This document shows positions 13,801 through 23,100 of a stretch of 64,000 nucleotides of DNA, one piece after another. Origin of the DNA: Haematococcus lacustris (Eukaryota; Chlorophyta; Chlorophyceae; Chlamydomonadales; Haematococcaceae); NCBI GenBank assembly GCA_030144725.1, contig JASKMD010000015.1, forward strand, positions 3,663,425 through 3,727,424, in the 5' to 3' direction. Position 1 is the first letter of the stretch; the number at the start of each line of letters is the position of its first letter. Position numbers and translations under genes: made by a program. Under the pieces are notes generated by a model that saw nothing but the letters and a program-made list of their open reading frames with translations, was not told where the DNA came from and ran no database searches.

Positions 13801-14152
13801 ATGTGGGGCTTGACGGGCTCGGACGCCGCAATGACAATCAAGGACAGGACTTGCAGGATACCCTGGACGACTTTGTGATTGTTGTCCCGCAGCAGCTCCG
13901 TTGCTGTATCAACCAGGTCGCATAACTGTTCGCGGTCCAGCTGGCTGTTGGGCTGCTCCAGCAACCTCTGGGAGCAGAAAGCACGACCCACAAGCGTTCA
14001 AATACTGCTGCACTGAGTGCGCAGCCACTAGTGCCCCTGTTCCTAGCCGTTGGATACAAACGTTGACGCACCCGTAAATCGTCGAGGCCTTGAAGTCGCT
14101 GCATTGTTGCGCCTTGCAAGGCGCATTTAATGCTGGCCCATTGCGACTCCAT
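4878..14152 (-). CDS. CLASP: CLASP, TOG-domain microtubule rescue factor
   Basis: Product of about 1435 aa, the usual size of plant CLASP. CLASP proteins bind microtubule lattices and plus ends through TOG (HEAT-like) arrays and promote rescue. Exons in transcript order: 14152-14072, 13967-13779, 13649-13387, 13274-12590, 12324-11946, 11700-11412, 10941-10503, 10231-10085, 9622-9469, 8928-8763, 8253-8106, 7885-7529, 7112-6744, 6368-6156, 5580-5267, 4992-4878. N-terminal TOG sequence is in exons 1-3. Exon 4 has the typical DWQQRI...LEGLALG and DRRSAVEKQA stretch, and exon 5 the AEAADTCVKTLL helix. Ser/Pro-rich linkers fill exons 6, 7 and 12, and a C-terminal CLASP domain (VDVRKAAVFALAQAWHS) is in exon 15. 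All junctions keep frame except exon 6/7. There the obvious donor (after 11419) breaks phase and a GTCAGG donor 7 bp further (exon end 11412) restores it. A GSIP tetrapeptide occurs but no perfect SxIP motif was found. Confidence 0.92.
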
Positions 14153-15127
14153 CGCGTGCAGTCGTCGCAGGACCAAATTGACAGCCCAAGAGCTAATTGA
14201 ATAGTGACATGTAAGTCTGCATCTGGCTACCTGTACCTTTGTAGATGCTTGCAACCATGGCCACTACCTAACTGCCTCGCAGGCATGCAACCATGGCCAA
14301 CTACAATAATGTAGGGCCCTTGCTCCATGCCTGCATTGTGCCATAACTCTGCAAGCTTGGTTCACGCTGCAAGACACAAAGCCTAAATAAGGTGCAAACA
14401 AGGATTGGACGGCCAGGCTGAAGGGACATCGCCAATGTTTCATCGACCTACAGCCTCCGCGCTGCTGCAAACATCTGCCTGCTGCCGCTTCTCAGCACGC
14501 TGCCAAGATAGGATCGACCGCCTTCTCTGTCGCTTCTTATGCCGCTGCGCCCGGGCCGGCTCCTGCCGCCGCTGCTGCGCCACCACATGCTGTCCGTCCT
14601 TCGTATGCTGTTTCCTCTATTATCTCTCTACTACCTTTACTACCTCTACTACCTCTACTAACTATGACCTCTGCGTCGCCAATGCACACTTTACCTGCAA
14701 GAAGGATGCAGGGCCACTATTGGTCAGGGCCTCCCAACCCCCTTGAAAAGGGGGTGTGTCCGTTTCACGCGGTTTATTTCTCGTACAGATTGCGGAATGA
14801 TGAACGAAGCACATCAGTATGTAGAGGGCTCGCTTGGCTACACGCTACGGCTGTCCTGAGCGTCCATGACTATGTATATGATGCACTGCTTAGGCGTGAA
14901 CCCGGCCTATATTTTGTGGGCAGATATCACCATGCACGCCTCCTCCACCCTCGACCTTCTTAATGACGCCGTGATGAAGCAAACCCAAGTATGTATGCAG
15001 TCGCGCTTTGTGTTGCGATGGCCGAAATCGCGAGTTTGAAACCTAAGAAGCTGAAATGCCTCTTTAACGCACCCACACCACTACTTATGCTGCGATTAGA
15101 ACAGCCGCATATTTCTTATGATGAGGA
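14153..15127. other. CLASP upstream region
   Basis: Upstream of the CLASP start codon. Contains a (CTACTAC)n-like pyrimidine tract at about 14620-14663. No gene or convincing TATA box was seen. Frames of 99-113 codons on the plus strand are cysteine-rich low-complexity translations of the repeats. Confidence 0.4.
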
Positions 15128-15305
15128 TAACTGCAACACCGAACCTTTTCCGGGTTTGTAAACGACCGAGGCCGAAGCAGTTTTGAGTGAACGGTCGAGA
15201 CCGACGCCAGGGGCCGGAGGCCCCTGGCGGAGGTCGAGAGCGTTCACGAGGAACTGCGAGGCCGAGGTCGTTTACAAACCCGGAAAAGGTGAGGCGTTGC
15301 AGTTA
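15128..15305. mobile_element. foldback element 2 (178-bp near-palindrome)
   Basis: Arms start TAACTGCAAC (15128) and end GTTGCAGTTA (15305). They continue through a perfectly paired 20-bp core (CCTTTTCCGGGTTTGTAAAC and complement). The centre is the small palindrome CCAGGGGCC-GGAGGCCCCTGG. GAGGCCGA motifs flank the centre, as in the hairpins at 2674 and 32208. It lies about 100 bp upstream of the first open frame of the recombinase gene and could be part of that element's 5' region. No terminal target duplication was identified. Confidence 0.65.
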
Positions 15306-15589
15306 ACTTGTATAACTTCAATTTACAGAGGCGATAAATCGATTCTGAGCTCGGCGGAGCCGAGCCTATCATTGTCTTCAGTGTAACATTTGAGGCAAAT
15401 CTTTGTTCGTGTGCGGGTTGGATGTTCATATTGCCCTGGTTATGGACAAAGCGTCGTTGGCTTCCTTCGCCAGCTGGGAGGACGATGATGGCAACGATTG
15501 TGGAAACGACCCAGACATTGGCATCTTCGACCTTCGGATGTTCCGAGATGGTGCTTTTTATCCCGCTCACTACGCTACTTCACAGGATT

Positions 15590-18241
15590 CCATTTTGCCA
15601 AAACATTTGCCGCCCGCAACCTGCTCGTAGGGGTGCAGGTGACCCAGCCTGCGCATTTGTGGAGGCCTAATCAGCTGCAGCAAGGTAATGTGCATCCTCC
15701 ACTCCCGCCGTCATCTCCCGCCGTCATTCTTCATGAGGAGTCGTCCGTGTCTTCGCTTACCTTCGGGCCATCGCTACCGTTGCCTCTTTCCCCAGCGTCA
15801 CTGTCATTGCCTGGGTCGCATGTCCAGCCGCTGCCGCAGCCGCTGCCGCAGCCGCAGCCGCCCTTTTGTTCATGATGTTGCTGGTAAGCTTTGTTGTACG
15901 TGCTTGTTGCTGTTTGCCATTGTTGCAATTTGCATGTTTGCTACTAGCCCTTTGGTTGTTGCCCTTTGATTGATGCCAATGCCTGGCTGCAGGACCAAGC
16001 GGTGTTGCCTTGCTTAAGGAAGATGCCTTGGTGTATCAAAACCATCAGTCCTCAGAGCGCAATCCCAGGACCATGAAACAAGATCAATCTCAGCTTAAGA
16101 GCTTCTTTTCCTTTTTCCAAACTGCATCTGCAAAGCGGTGCTTCATGGACCAACTGCCAGTTCCCCCGGCCATCATGGAGGTGGTAAAAGCGTTTGTTGC
16201 TGGTCCCCTCAATACTCATGAGGAGATGTGTGCTCGCATGTACAGCTGGTGCTCTCCACCATTTGTGGAAAACTTGGTGGTGATGTTCAGCCTGTTCTCA
16301 ACACGTGAGTGGTTTGATTAGTCACTTGTCTTGGCTATGTTATCAGGCTTGGCAAAGTGTTCAAGTGTATGTCATGTTTATTGTGATGCATTATTCTGCT
16401 ACTTGTTGGTTTGTTGTACGTATATAAGTTTTGTATTTGTTGTAATGTTGCTTGTTGCATTGTGCAGATGCGCGCAACTCCGAGGAGAGAGGGGAGGATG
16501 GGCTGGGACTGAAGTTCTCAGCTCAAGCCTTCAAGCATCGCTTCACGCGTTTGGCGCATTGTTTGAAGCTGTATCACTCTGACCTGGTGCTGGCCAAGTC
16601 ACCGGGTGTGTCATCTGACTGGAAGCCTCCCCCCTTTTGCAACGAGCAAGATCATCTGTGGCGGCATGTCTGGAAGGTGACGGATGGGGCAAGCAAACTG
16701 GCCTTCAAGATGGGAGAGGTGAGGTGTTTCCTATTGCAACGCTAGTGATGCATGTGCTCATGTTAGTGCTTATCTCGTTTCTCATGCCTGAGTACGTGCA
16801 TGTGCTTGCATGTCCTTGGTAATGGGGTGTTGTATTGTGTTGGTGACTCTGGCTCACCATATGTTGTGTGTGTTGTTGCAGGTCAGTGTGCTGCGTAAGC
16901 GGGCTGCGCTTCTAACACCCGAGGCGATGGACCGAGCTCAACCCTTGATGAATCCAGAGACACCGACGGGGTTGCAGAACCTTGTGCTTGTCCAGCTTGG
17001 TACTGTTCTTCAGGTGTGTTTAGCTTGGTACAATAGTTCAAGATGTGACAGGTTTCATGATGTGGTGATGAGCCTTTATTACATCAATCTCTTACTATCC
17101 AGCATAGTTCATTTTGTTCTCATTCTTATCATGCTTGTCATGCTTTTACAGATGCGCGGCAAGGAACTCCATGCTTTGGAGCCCAAGCACTTCACCAAGG
17201 TGGTGGTAGTTGACACTCCTCCGGGCTTCAAGTTTGTGGTGGACCCTTTTGCGTGCAATAACCATCAGGGTGGTTTGCGTGGTGCCAACAACCCGCCTGA
17301 GTCAAAGGAGGTGGTGCCCAACTCCAACACCATCCGCGTGGGCAACCAGCTTGCCGAAGCCAAGGTGAGGCGTGATTGCTCTTGTTGGTTGTACCTTTGC
17401 ATGTCCTCCTCAGTCATGTTGTGGCAAGGTGTGGCGTATCAACCCCTTTATGTTTTTCTGTTTTTTCCAGAGCTGCCCGGTTGTGGCCCTGGACCTTCTT
17501 ATCAGCAAGCTCCCTGCTGATGCTGTTGGTTTATTCATCAAGCCTAACCCTGCCTACGAGGTCAGCGGCAAGTGGTACTGCAACCAAAAAGTCGGTGAGC
17601 ACAGTTTGAAGAAGCGTGTCTCCAGCATGTTCGATACTGAGGAGGAGTCCTTTACTTCTCATTCCATGAAGCGCACAGGGGCGACGGGTGTTGCTGATTT
17701 CCCTGATGCCTTCCGACAGTCTATGGGTGGTTGGGCTGATCCTGGCAGCATGAAGTCGTACACTGTGCATGGCACAGCCAAGCGCGGTCAGGCAACTGCA
17801 GCCATGATGGCTGCCATCACCCCCTCCGATGTTGCAGTCAACAGCAGCAACGCGACCCATGTCAGTGCCTCTACTGTGGTGGCAGCTCATGTGGGGGGTG
17901 GTGTAGAGGTGTCTTCCACACCTGCAGCTTTGCCTTCTCCTCTGGCTCTAAGCTCGCCCTCATCACCGGCCGTGGGAACAGTGCCTGCTCCCCCACCACC
18001 TCCCAGCCCTCCCAGCCCTCCCATGGCTCTCCCCACCTCATCACCCGCATGTGGCCTGTCTTTTACGGGTCAATGTTACAGTGCTGCTGCGCGGTCAGGA
18101 TGCATGGCTGGCTGCGAACTAAACTCCGGCTGCAGCCGCCAGAGACATGTTGCCGCTGTGGCTGACTACGTACTCGTAGACAGCTTCCGACTAGCGTGGC
18201 AGTGCTTTGTACTTACATCGTCAAGAAGATGGCATCAGTAA
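15590..18241 (+). pseudogene. tyrosine recombinase (Crypton-like), copy cut by LTR element
   Basis: Multi-exon gene whose exons close in frame: about 15590-15685 (5' end uncertain), 15993-16304, 16468-16718, 16882-17013, 17152-17364, 17471 onward. It encodes a eukaryotic tyrosine recombinase. Visible motifs are the first catalytic Arg box (MRGKELHALE), a Lys in the strand after it (PESKEVVP), HSMKR as the HxxxR-type box, GGW, and SYTV with the nucleophilic Tyr. Such enzymes move Crypton and DIRS-like elements; no reverse transcriptase is seen here. After 18073 the frame enters the LTR at 18074 and stops at 18241, losing the real C-terminus, which survives in the duplicate at 20729-22077. Upstream (15403-15630) an in-frame ATG segment is one base out of register with the next exon, so either a short intron or a frameshift is present. 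Confidence 0.7.
17082..18073 (+). repeat. 992-bp duplicated segment, copy 1
   Basis: Covers the end of a recombinase intron, the 17152-17364 exon, the next intron and most of the last exon. By eye it is identical, introns included, to 20729-21720 (constant offset 3647). The two copies flank the LTR retrotransposon. Confidence 0.9.
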
Positions 18242-18491
18242 AAACAGTTCTCATCGCATTCCTACGTCACTGAACCAGTCATCCGATCCAGAGTCCCCAG
18301 AAGTCTTTGAATCCGAAGTCTGCAGAAGTCCCGACACTAAGCAGCGCTCAGCCTTAAATAAGCCAAGAACAACTAACAACCGTCATGACAAAGTAAGATA
18401 TGACAAACCCAGATCTCGCATGCAGGGCTGAAAAGATCTGCATGCGCATTTCAAAACACATGCATTCTAGGTTCAAAGCAGGACTGTAACA
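18074..18491 (-). repeat. LTR (3' LTR in element orientation)
   Basis: 418 bp, TGTTACAG...CTGTAACA, identical by eye to 20229-20646. On the minus strand it contains TATTTAA (18358-18352), a candidate TATA box. The LTR is oriented minus, as inferred from the adjacent polypurine tract. Confidence 0.88.
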
Positions 18492-18505
18492 CTCTCCCCC
18501 ACTCC
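18492..18505 (-). promoter_or_regulatory. polypurine tract of the LTR element
   Basis: Minus-strand GGAGTGGGGGAGAG lies directly against the 3' LTR, where plus-strand priming starts in LTR retrotransposons. This fixes the element's orientation. Confidence 0.6.
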
Positions 18506-18625
18506 AAAAAGCTACGTCCCGGAGCTTGCATCGTCTGGGTGAGACAGTCATTCGAACACAAAGCAGGCAGGCAGTTAGAAGCAGACATGCACAGGCTACA
18601 TGCAAACAAGCAGTCATGCAACGCG

Positions 18626-19423
18626 CTACATGCACACCACGTGCAAGAGAGCACGAGCTAAGGGTCTCGATGTTGTCTTGTTCTTCACTCCAGAGCTGGC
18701 GTCAGCTGGCGGTGGTGACATGTCCTGACGTGAATTCAGCAGCCGAATGATGCATAAGAAAGCAAGAGAAGGTGGTAGCAAGAGAAGTTGGTAGATGTTG
18801 TGATTGATAGAGGTGGTGGTAGACGTGAACAATTGGGTGAACCGAACTGTTGTGCGACGCATGTGGTATTCTCGACGTGAACCGGCCTTCTTGCCAGCCA
18901 GTGCGGCCGCTCGGTGGCGCTGGTACTGTACATCTGCGTGTGGAGAGTTACTCCTTCGTGTTTGTATGTGTTCGGGTTTTTTTTTTCCCTGCGTTGTGTT
19001 GTATTTGTTCGGGATCTCATTGCCCAGGACGTTAGACGCGCCCCTTGCTGTGTGTGTTCGGGTTTTTTTCCCCTGCGTTGTGTTGTATTTGTTCGGGATC
19101 TCATTGCCCAGGACGTTAGACGCGCCCCTTGCTGTGTGTGTTCGGGTTTTCTTTCCCCTGCGTTGTGTTGTATTTGTTCGGAGTCTCATTGCCCCAGGAC
19201 GTTTGACGCGCCCTCTGCGTGTGTTGTCGTTGTGTGCTTCCCTAGGTGTTGCCTGGGTTGCCAGAGTGTGCACTAGCTGTGCCGCTAGCGGCTTGAGAGC
19301 TGTGGCTGGCTGCCGAGCTGGTCTAGCTCTGCTTGTCATGCCAATGATGTGCTGACCTGCTGCTGCAGGTTGTCCTTGGTGTGAATTGTGGGTAGCTGGA
19401 GTATGTGTCTTGTGTATGCGCAC
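18626..19423 (-). CDS. doubtful 265-codon frame inside the LTR element
   Basis: It runs in the element's own orientation and is Arg/Lys/Thr-rich. Its centre repeats a ~28-residue unit (containing ARGASNVLGNEIPNK) because of the 85-bp DNA repeat. It could be a degenerate Gag-like basic protein, but no CCHC finger or known domain is visible. The simplest reading is a fortuitous frame across tandem repeats. Confidence 0.15.
   Translation of the reverse strand: MRIHKTHTPATHNSHQGQPAAAGQHIIGMTSRARPARQPATALKPLAAQLVHTLATQATPREAHNDNTRRGRVKRPGAMRLRTNTTQRRGKKTRTHTARGASNVLGNEIPNKYNTTQGKKTRTHTARGASNVLGNEIPNKYNTTQGKKKPEHIQTRRSNSPHADVQYQRHRAAALAGKKAGSRREYHMRRTTVRFTQLFTSTTTSINHNIYQLLLLPPSLAFLCIIRLLNSRQDMSPPPADASSGVKNKTTSRPLARALLHVVCM
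18971..19215. repeat. three tandem copies of an 84-86 bp unit
   Basis: Units start TTCGGGTTTT at 18971, 19057 and 19141 and contain GTTGTGTTGTATTTGTTCGG and CTCATTGCCC. The first two are nearly identical and the third has diverged slightly. They lie inside the LTR element. Confidence 0.88.
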
Positions 19424-19889
19424 AGCTCAGCGGCTGGTGTCAGTTGGCGTCAGGTGATCAGCTAGTGTCAGTGGGTCAGCTGGTGTTAGCGGCATGTGAG
19501 CGAATGGATGTGCTCACAACTCAACAGCTGGTGGTGATGTGTGCTATTCGGGTGATGGGGGGTGAGGCTCATGATGGTAGATTGAGTCAGTGGAATGTAA
19601 GTAATGATTTGTAGCTTTACTGTTAGTGTTAGTGTTGATGGCTTTGTAGCTGGAGGCACCGTGCTTGGTGCTTTGGCCTATATGTGTGCCCTAATGGACT
19701 GGTAGAAGCTGAGAGACAACCAATGAAACATGGCTGGCTTTACAAGGTCAACGTATCGTGAGGGTGGTGGTGGGGTTGATGGTGGTGTGCGTCGCTGTGA
19801 GCTGCATGTCAACTCGGCTGCGAAGTGAAGCAAAGCTGTCGGGCTGGTCCCGCGAGGTACTAAGGTCCCGCGAGGTACGGAGTCCAGAG

Positions 19890-20060
19890 TTCACTGCAAA
19901 GAGCAGGTAGCACTGCATGCAGCAGGTAAAGCACTGCTTGCGCAGGTAATCACTGCTAACGCAGGTTGACACCGCTCTCGCGGGTAGTCACTGCTTTCGC
20001 AGGTGGGCACCGCTTTCGCGGGTAGGCATTTGAAACACTGCAGGTACAAACACTGCAGGT
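19890..20060. repeat. degenerate ~20-bp tandem repeats
   Basis: About eight degenerate copies of CACTGCTTTCGCAGGTA (with CACCGCTTTCGCGGGTA variants) near the primer-binding end of the LTR element. Confidence 0.7.
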
Positions 20061-20207
20061 CAGCGGTTAGAGCAGCTGGGCAAGCTTACGTTGCGATGGT
20101 GTTAATGGGTCAGCTTGAGCCTTCGGCGTTCTTGCACCGGAGGTATTGCCCAAAAATACCTCAAAAGCTCCATTACTGCGTTGCGTGAGGCAAGAGCACA
20201 GGCCGAT

Positions 20208-20226
20208 GATCGATGCGAGGAAACCA
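20208..20226 (-). promoter_or_regulatory. candidate tRNA primer-binding site
   Basis: Minus-strand TGGTTTCCTCGCATCGATC begins two bases inside the 5' LTR. The leading TGG is what a tRNA 3' CCA end would pair with. The tRNA species was not identified. Confidence 0.5.
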
Positions 20227-20228
20227 AA

Positions 20229-20646
20229 TGTTACAGTGCTGCTGCGCGGTCAGGATGCATGGCTGGCTGCGAACTAAACTCCGGCTGCAGCCGCCAGAGA
20301 CATGTTGCCGCTGTGGCTGACTACGTACTCGTAGACAGCTTCCGACTAGCGTGGCAGTGCTTTGTACTTACATCGTCAAGAAGATGGCATCAGTAAAAAC
20401 AGTTCTCATCGCATTCCTACGTCACTGAACCAGTCATCCGATCCAGAGTCCCCAGAAGTCTTTGAATCCGAAGTCTGCAGAAGTCCCGACACTAAGCAGC
20501 GCTCAGCCTTAAATAAGCCAAGAACAACTAACAACCGTCATGACAAAGTAAGATATGACAAACCCAGATCTCGCATGCAGGGCTGAAAAGATCTGCATGC
20601 GCATTTCAAAACACATGCATTCTAGGTTCAAAGCAGGACTGTAACA
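20229..20646 (-). repeat. LTR (5' LTR in element orientation)
   Basis: Second identical 418-bp repeat. It is followed on the plus strand by 17 bp (20647-20663) matching the internal polypurine-tract end of the same element, so sequence expected only inside the element also lies outside it. Confidence 0.88.
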
Positions 20647-20728
20647 CTCTCCCCCACTCCAAATCCATCAATCTCTTACTATCCAGCATAGTTCATTTTG
20701 TTCTCCCCCACTCCAAATCCATCAAATC
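20647..20728. other. templated junction between LTR element and duplicated gene segment
   Basis: After the LTR comes CTCTCCCCCACTCCAAA, then a short copy of recombinase-intron sequence (ATCAATCTCTTACTATCCAG... through TTTTGTT). CTCCCCCACTCCAAATCC is then repeated, and the same intron sequence starts again and continues into the long duplicate. Stuttered copies of nearby sequence are typical of polymerase-theta-type end joining or replication template switching. Confidence 0.75.
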
Positions 20729-21720
20729 CATCAATCTCTTACTATCCAGCATAGTTCATTTTGTTCTCATTCTTATCATGCTTGTCATGCTTTTACAGAT
20801 GCGCGGCAAGGAACTCCATGCTTTGGAGCCCAAGCACTTCACCAAGGTGGTGGTAGTTGACACTCCTCCGGGCTTCAAGTTTGTGGTGGACCCTTTTGCG
20901 TGCAATAACCATCAGGGTGGTTTGCGTGGTGCCAACAACCCGCCTGAGTCAAAGGAGGTGGTGCCCAACTCCAACACCATCCGCGTGGGCAACCAGCTTG
21001 CCGAAGCCAAGGTGAGGCGTGATTGCTCTTGTTGGTTGTACCTTTGCATGTCCTCCTCAGTCATGTTGTGGCAAGGTGTGGCGTATCAACCCCTTTATGT
21101 TTTTCTGTTTTTTCCAGAGCTGCCCGGTTGTGGCCCTGGACCTTCTTATCAGCAAGCTCCCTGCTGATGCTGTTGGTTTATTCATCAAGCCTAACCCTGC
21201 CTACGAGGTCAGCGGCAAGTGGTACTGCAACCAAAAAGTCGGTGAGCACAGTTTGAAGAAGCGTGTCTCCAGCATGTTCGATACTGAGGAGGAGTCCTTT
21301 ACTTCTCATTCCATGAAGCGCACAGGGGCGACGGGTGTTGCTGATTTCCCTGATGCCTTCCGACAGTCTATGGGTGGTTGGGCTGATCCTGGCAGCATGA
21401 AGTCGTACACTGTGCATGGCACAGCCAAGCGCGGTCAGGCAACTGCAGCCATGATGGCTGCCATCACCCCCTCCGATGTTGCAGTCAACAGCAGCAACGC
21501 GACCCATGTCAGTGCCTCTACTGTGGTGGCAGCTCATGTGGGGGGTGGTGTAGAGGTGTCTTCCACACCTGCAGCTTTGCCTTCTCCTCTGGCTCTAAGC
21601 TCGCCCTCATCACCGGCCGTGGGAACAGTGCCTGCTCCCCCACCACCTCCCAGCCCTCCCAGCCCTCCCATGGCTCTCCCCACCTCATCACCCGCATGTG
21701 GCCTGTCTTTTACGGGTCAA
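20729..21720 (+). repeat. 992-bp duplicated segment, copy 2
   Basis: Identical by eye to 17082-18073. Beyond 21720 the sequence continues as the uninterrupted recombinase gene (GGCATCGTGC...), showing where the LTR junction cut copy 1. Confidence 0.9.
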
Positions 21721-22077
21721 GGCATCGTGCATGGTGCATCTCCGCTCCTGTCTCATGCTGGTGCTCAGTCTGTGGTTGTGCAAAGTGCGGCTCAGCCTTG
21801 TGCCGCAAGTGGCAGCTCATCTTCGGTGTTCATGGTGCCCGATCCTCCTCAGGTCTTTGGCATCCCAGGTGGCCCTCAGCCTTTTTTGGTGCAAAGTGTG
21901 GCCCAGCCGTCTATGGGTTATGTTGGCCATCATTTGGAAGCTCAGATGCAGAGCATACAAGGTAGCTTTGCAATGATGCAGAGCATGCAAATGCAGCAAA
22001 TGCATCAGCTGCAGCAAGCCTCTATTGAGCGCATGATGAAGCGCATGAAGCGCATGGAGCGCAAGATGTCACCATAA
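20729..22077 (+). pseudogene. tyrosine recombinase, 3' part with complete C-terminus
   Basis: Exons 20799-21011 and 21118-22077 repeat the catalytic half of the recombinase and continue past the point where copy 1 is cut. All catalytic boxes are present (MRGKEL, HSMKR, GGW, SYTV). A proline-rich linker (PPPPPSPPSPP) and a Val/Pro/Gln-rich region follow. The end is a Met/Gln/Lys-rich helix with heptad-like spacing (ERMMKRMKRMERKM), likely a multimerising coiled coil. The stop is TAA at 22075-22077. The 5' exons are missing from this copy, so it cannot make the full protein. Together with copy 1 it shows the original gene's intron-exon layout. Confidence 0.72.
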
Positions 22078-22166
22078 TAGTCATGATGAGGGTGGCAGGA
22101 TGATGCGTGAGGGCTTGAACTGATGGAAGGTTATGATAGACGTTTGCGTGTAGTTGGCGCTTGGGC

Positions 22167-22259
22167 ATAATTGGCGGTTGGTTATAATTGACGGTTAGCT
22201 ATAATTGACGGTTGGCTATAATTGACGGTTGGCTATAATTGACGGTTAGGGCATAATTG
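22167..22259. repeat. 17-bp tandem repeat downstream of recombinase
   Basis: ATAATTGACGGTTGGCT-type units start at 22167, 22184, 22201, 22218 and 22235, and a part copy follows. Spacing is exactly 17 bp. They lie 90 bp after the recombinase stop and next to the inverted-repeat element at 22276, so may be a terminal array of the Crypton-like element. Confidence 0.85.
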
Positions 22260-22275
22260 GCTGTCGGTTGCCCAT

Positions 22276-23100
22276 GGCCCTATTCGCGGTCGCAACAATA
22301 AAAAATTCGTATTTATTGCCCTAACCGCTGCACTTTTTAGCCGCCAGCCTCACTGACTGGGGCATTCGGGCTTATGAGCGCGCATCGCTATTGCAGAGCA
22401 ACTCCTTTGCCCTTTGCGGTGCTAAAGAGCGAGAAAGGACGCCAATTTTCGAGGTTGGCTGGGCAGTTGGTGAGCAATAGTTTGTATTCATTAGCGCCCT
22501 TTCGAAAGGGCCTTCATGAATACGAACTATTGCCCATCAACTGCCTTGCAGTTCGAGTAGTTAGGCGAAGTATCCGCCGCGTCAGCCGTCGTCGTCAGCC
22601 ACTTCGCTCACCCACTTGCATTAGAGCCGTAAGTCTTGGCAGCGTTTGTATGGCGGGACCGCCAGAGCAAGCGCAAGAACCCATTGCCCACATCCGCATA
22701 GTGGCAATCGCAATCGCTGCTACAACACAATGGCAATCGCACGATGGCAATGGCACAGTGGCAATGGCATAGTGGCAACCGCGTAGTAATACTCGTGCTG
22801 TGGCCATCGCACTCATGCCATCGCACAGAGGCAATTGCTGCTATCGCACAGTGGCTATCGCACAATGGCATAGTGGAAACCGCACAGTGCAAGGCAATGT
22901 GCAGGCAATGGCCAATCGCTACCATCGCGAGGTGTCAGTCGCACAATAGCAAACGCACAGTAGCAGTCGCCCAGTAGCAAAAGCATATGCTGCTGCAAGC
23001 ACCGGCCACCACCACCAGCGTGAAGTTCGTTGCCAACGGACAACCGCTGGATACTCAATAAATTCAAACTATTAATAAAACCGCGACCGCGAATAGGGCC
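22276..23100. mobile_element. 825-bp element with 18-bp inverted ends
   Basis: GGCCCTATTCGCGGTCGC at 22276-22293 is repeated in inverted order at 23083-23100. A CAT triplet lies immediately outside both ends and may be a 3-bp target duplication, as in CACTA or Harbinger transposons. Inside are a strong hairpin at about 22465-22550 (CAGTTGGTGAGCAATAGTTT arm around CCCTTTCGAAAGGG) and a degenerate array of GCACAGTGGCAATCGC units (about 22700-22980). No transposase was found. Confidence 0.7.
22700..22980. repeat. degenerate CGCACAGTGGCAAT array
   Basis: Many diverged copies of (AT)CGCACARTGGCA(AT) spaced 12-24 bp, lying inside the inverted-repeat element. Confidence 0.7.

Larger units (their letters stand above)
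18074..20646 (-). mobile_element. non-autonomous LTR retrotransposon, minus orientation
   Basis: Two identical 418-bp long terminal repeats (18074-18491 and 20229-20646) begin TGTTACAG and end CTGTAACA, the classical TG...CA with an 8-bp inverted end. Read on the minus strand, a primer-binding-site-like TGG lies two bases inside the 5' LTR (20226-20208) and a polypurine tract GGAGTGGGGGAGAG abuts the 3' LTR (18505-18492). The internal 1737 bp has no gag, protease, RT, RNase H or integrase. It holds tandem repeats and one doubtful frame, so it belongs to the LARD/TRIM type and needs enzymes from elsewhere. No short target duplication flanks it; instead there is the 992-bp repeat. Identical LTRs imply a recent event. 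Confidence 0.82.

Noticed and set aside
18106..18241. Continuation of the recombinase reading frame into the LTR as a genuine C-terminus
   Set aside because: The same peptide is encoded by both LTR copies (also at 20261-20396), and the uninterrupted copy at 21118-22077 shows a different, conserved-looking C-terminus.
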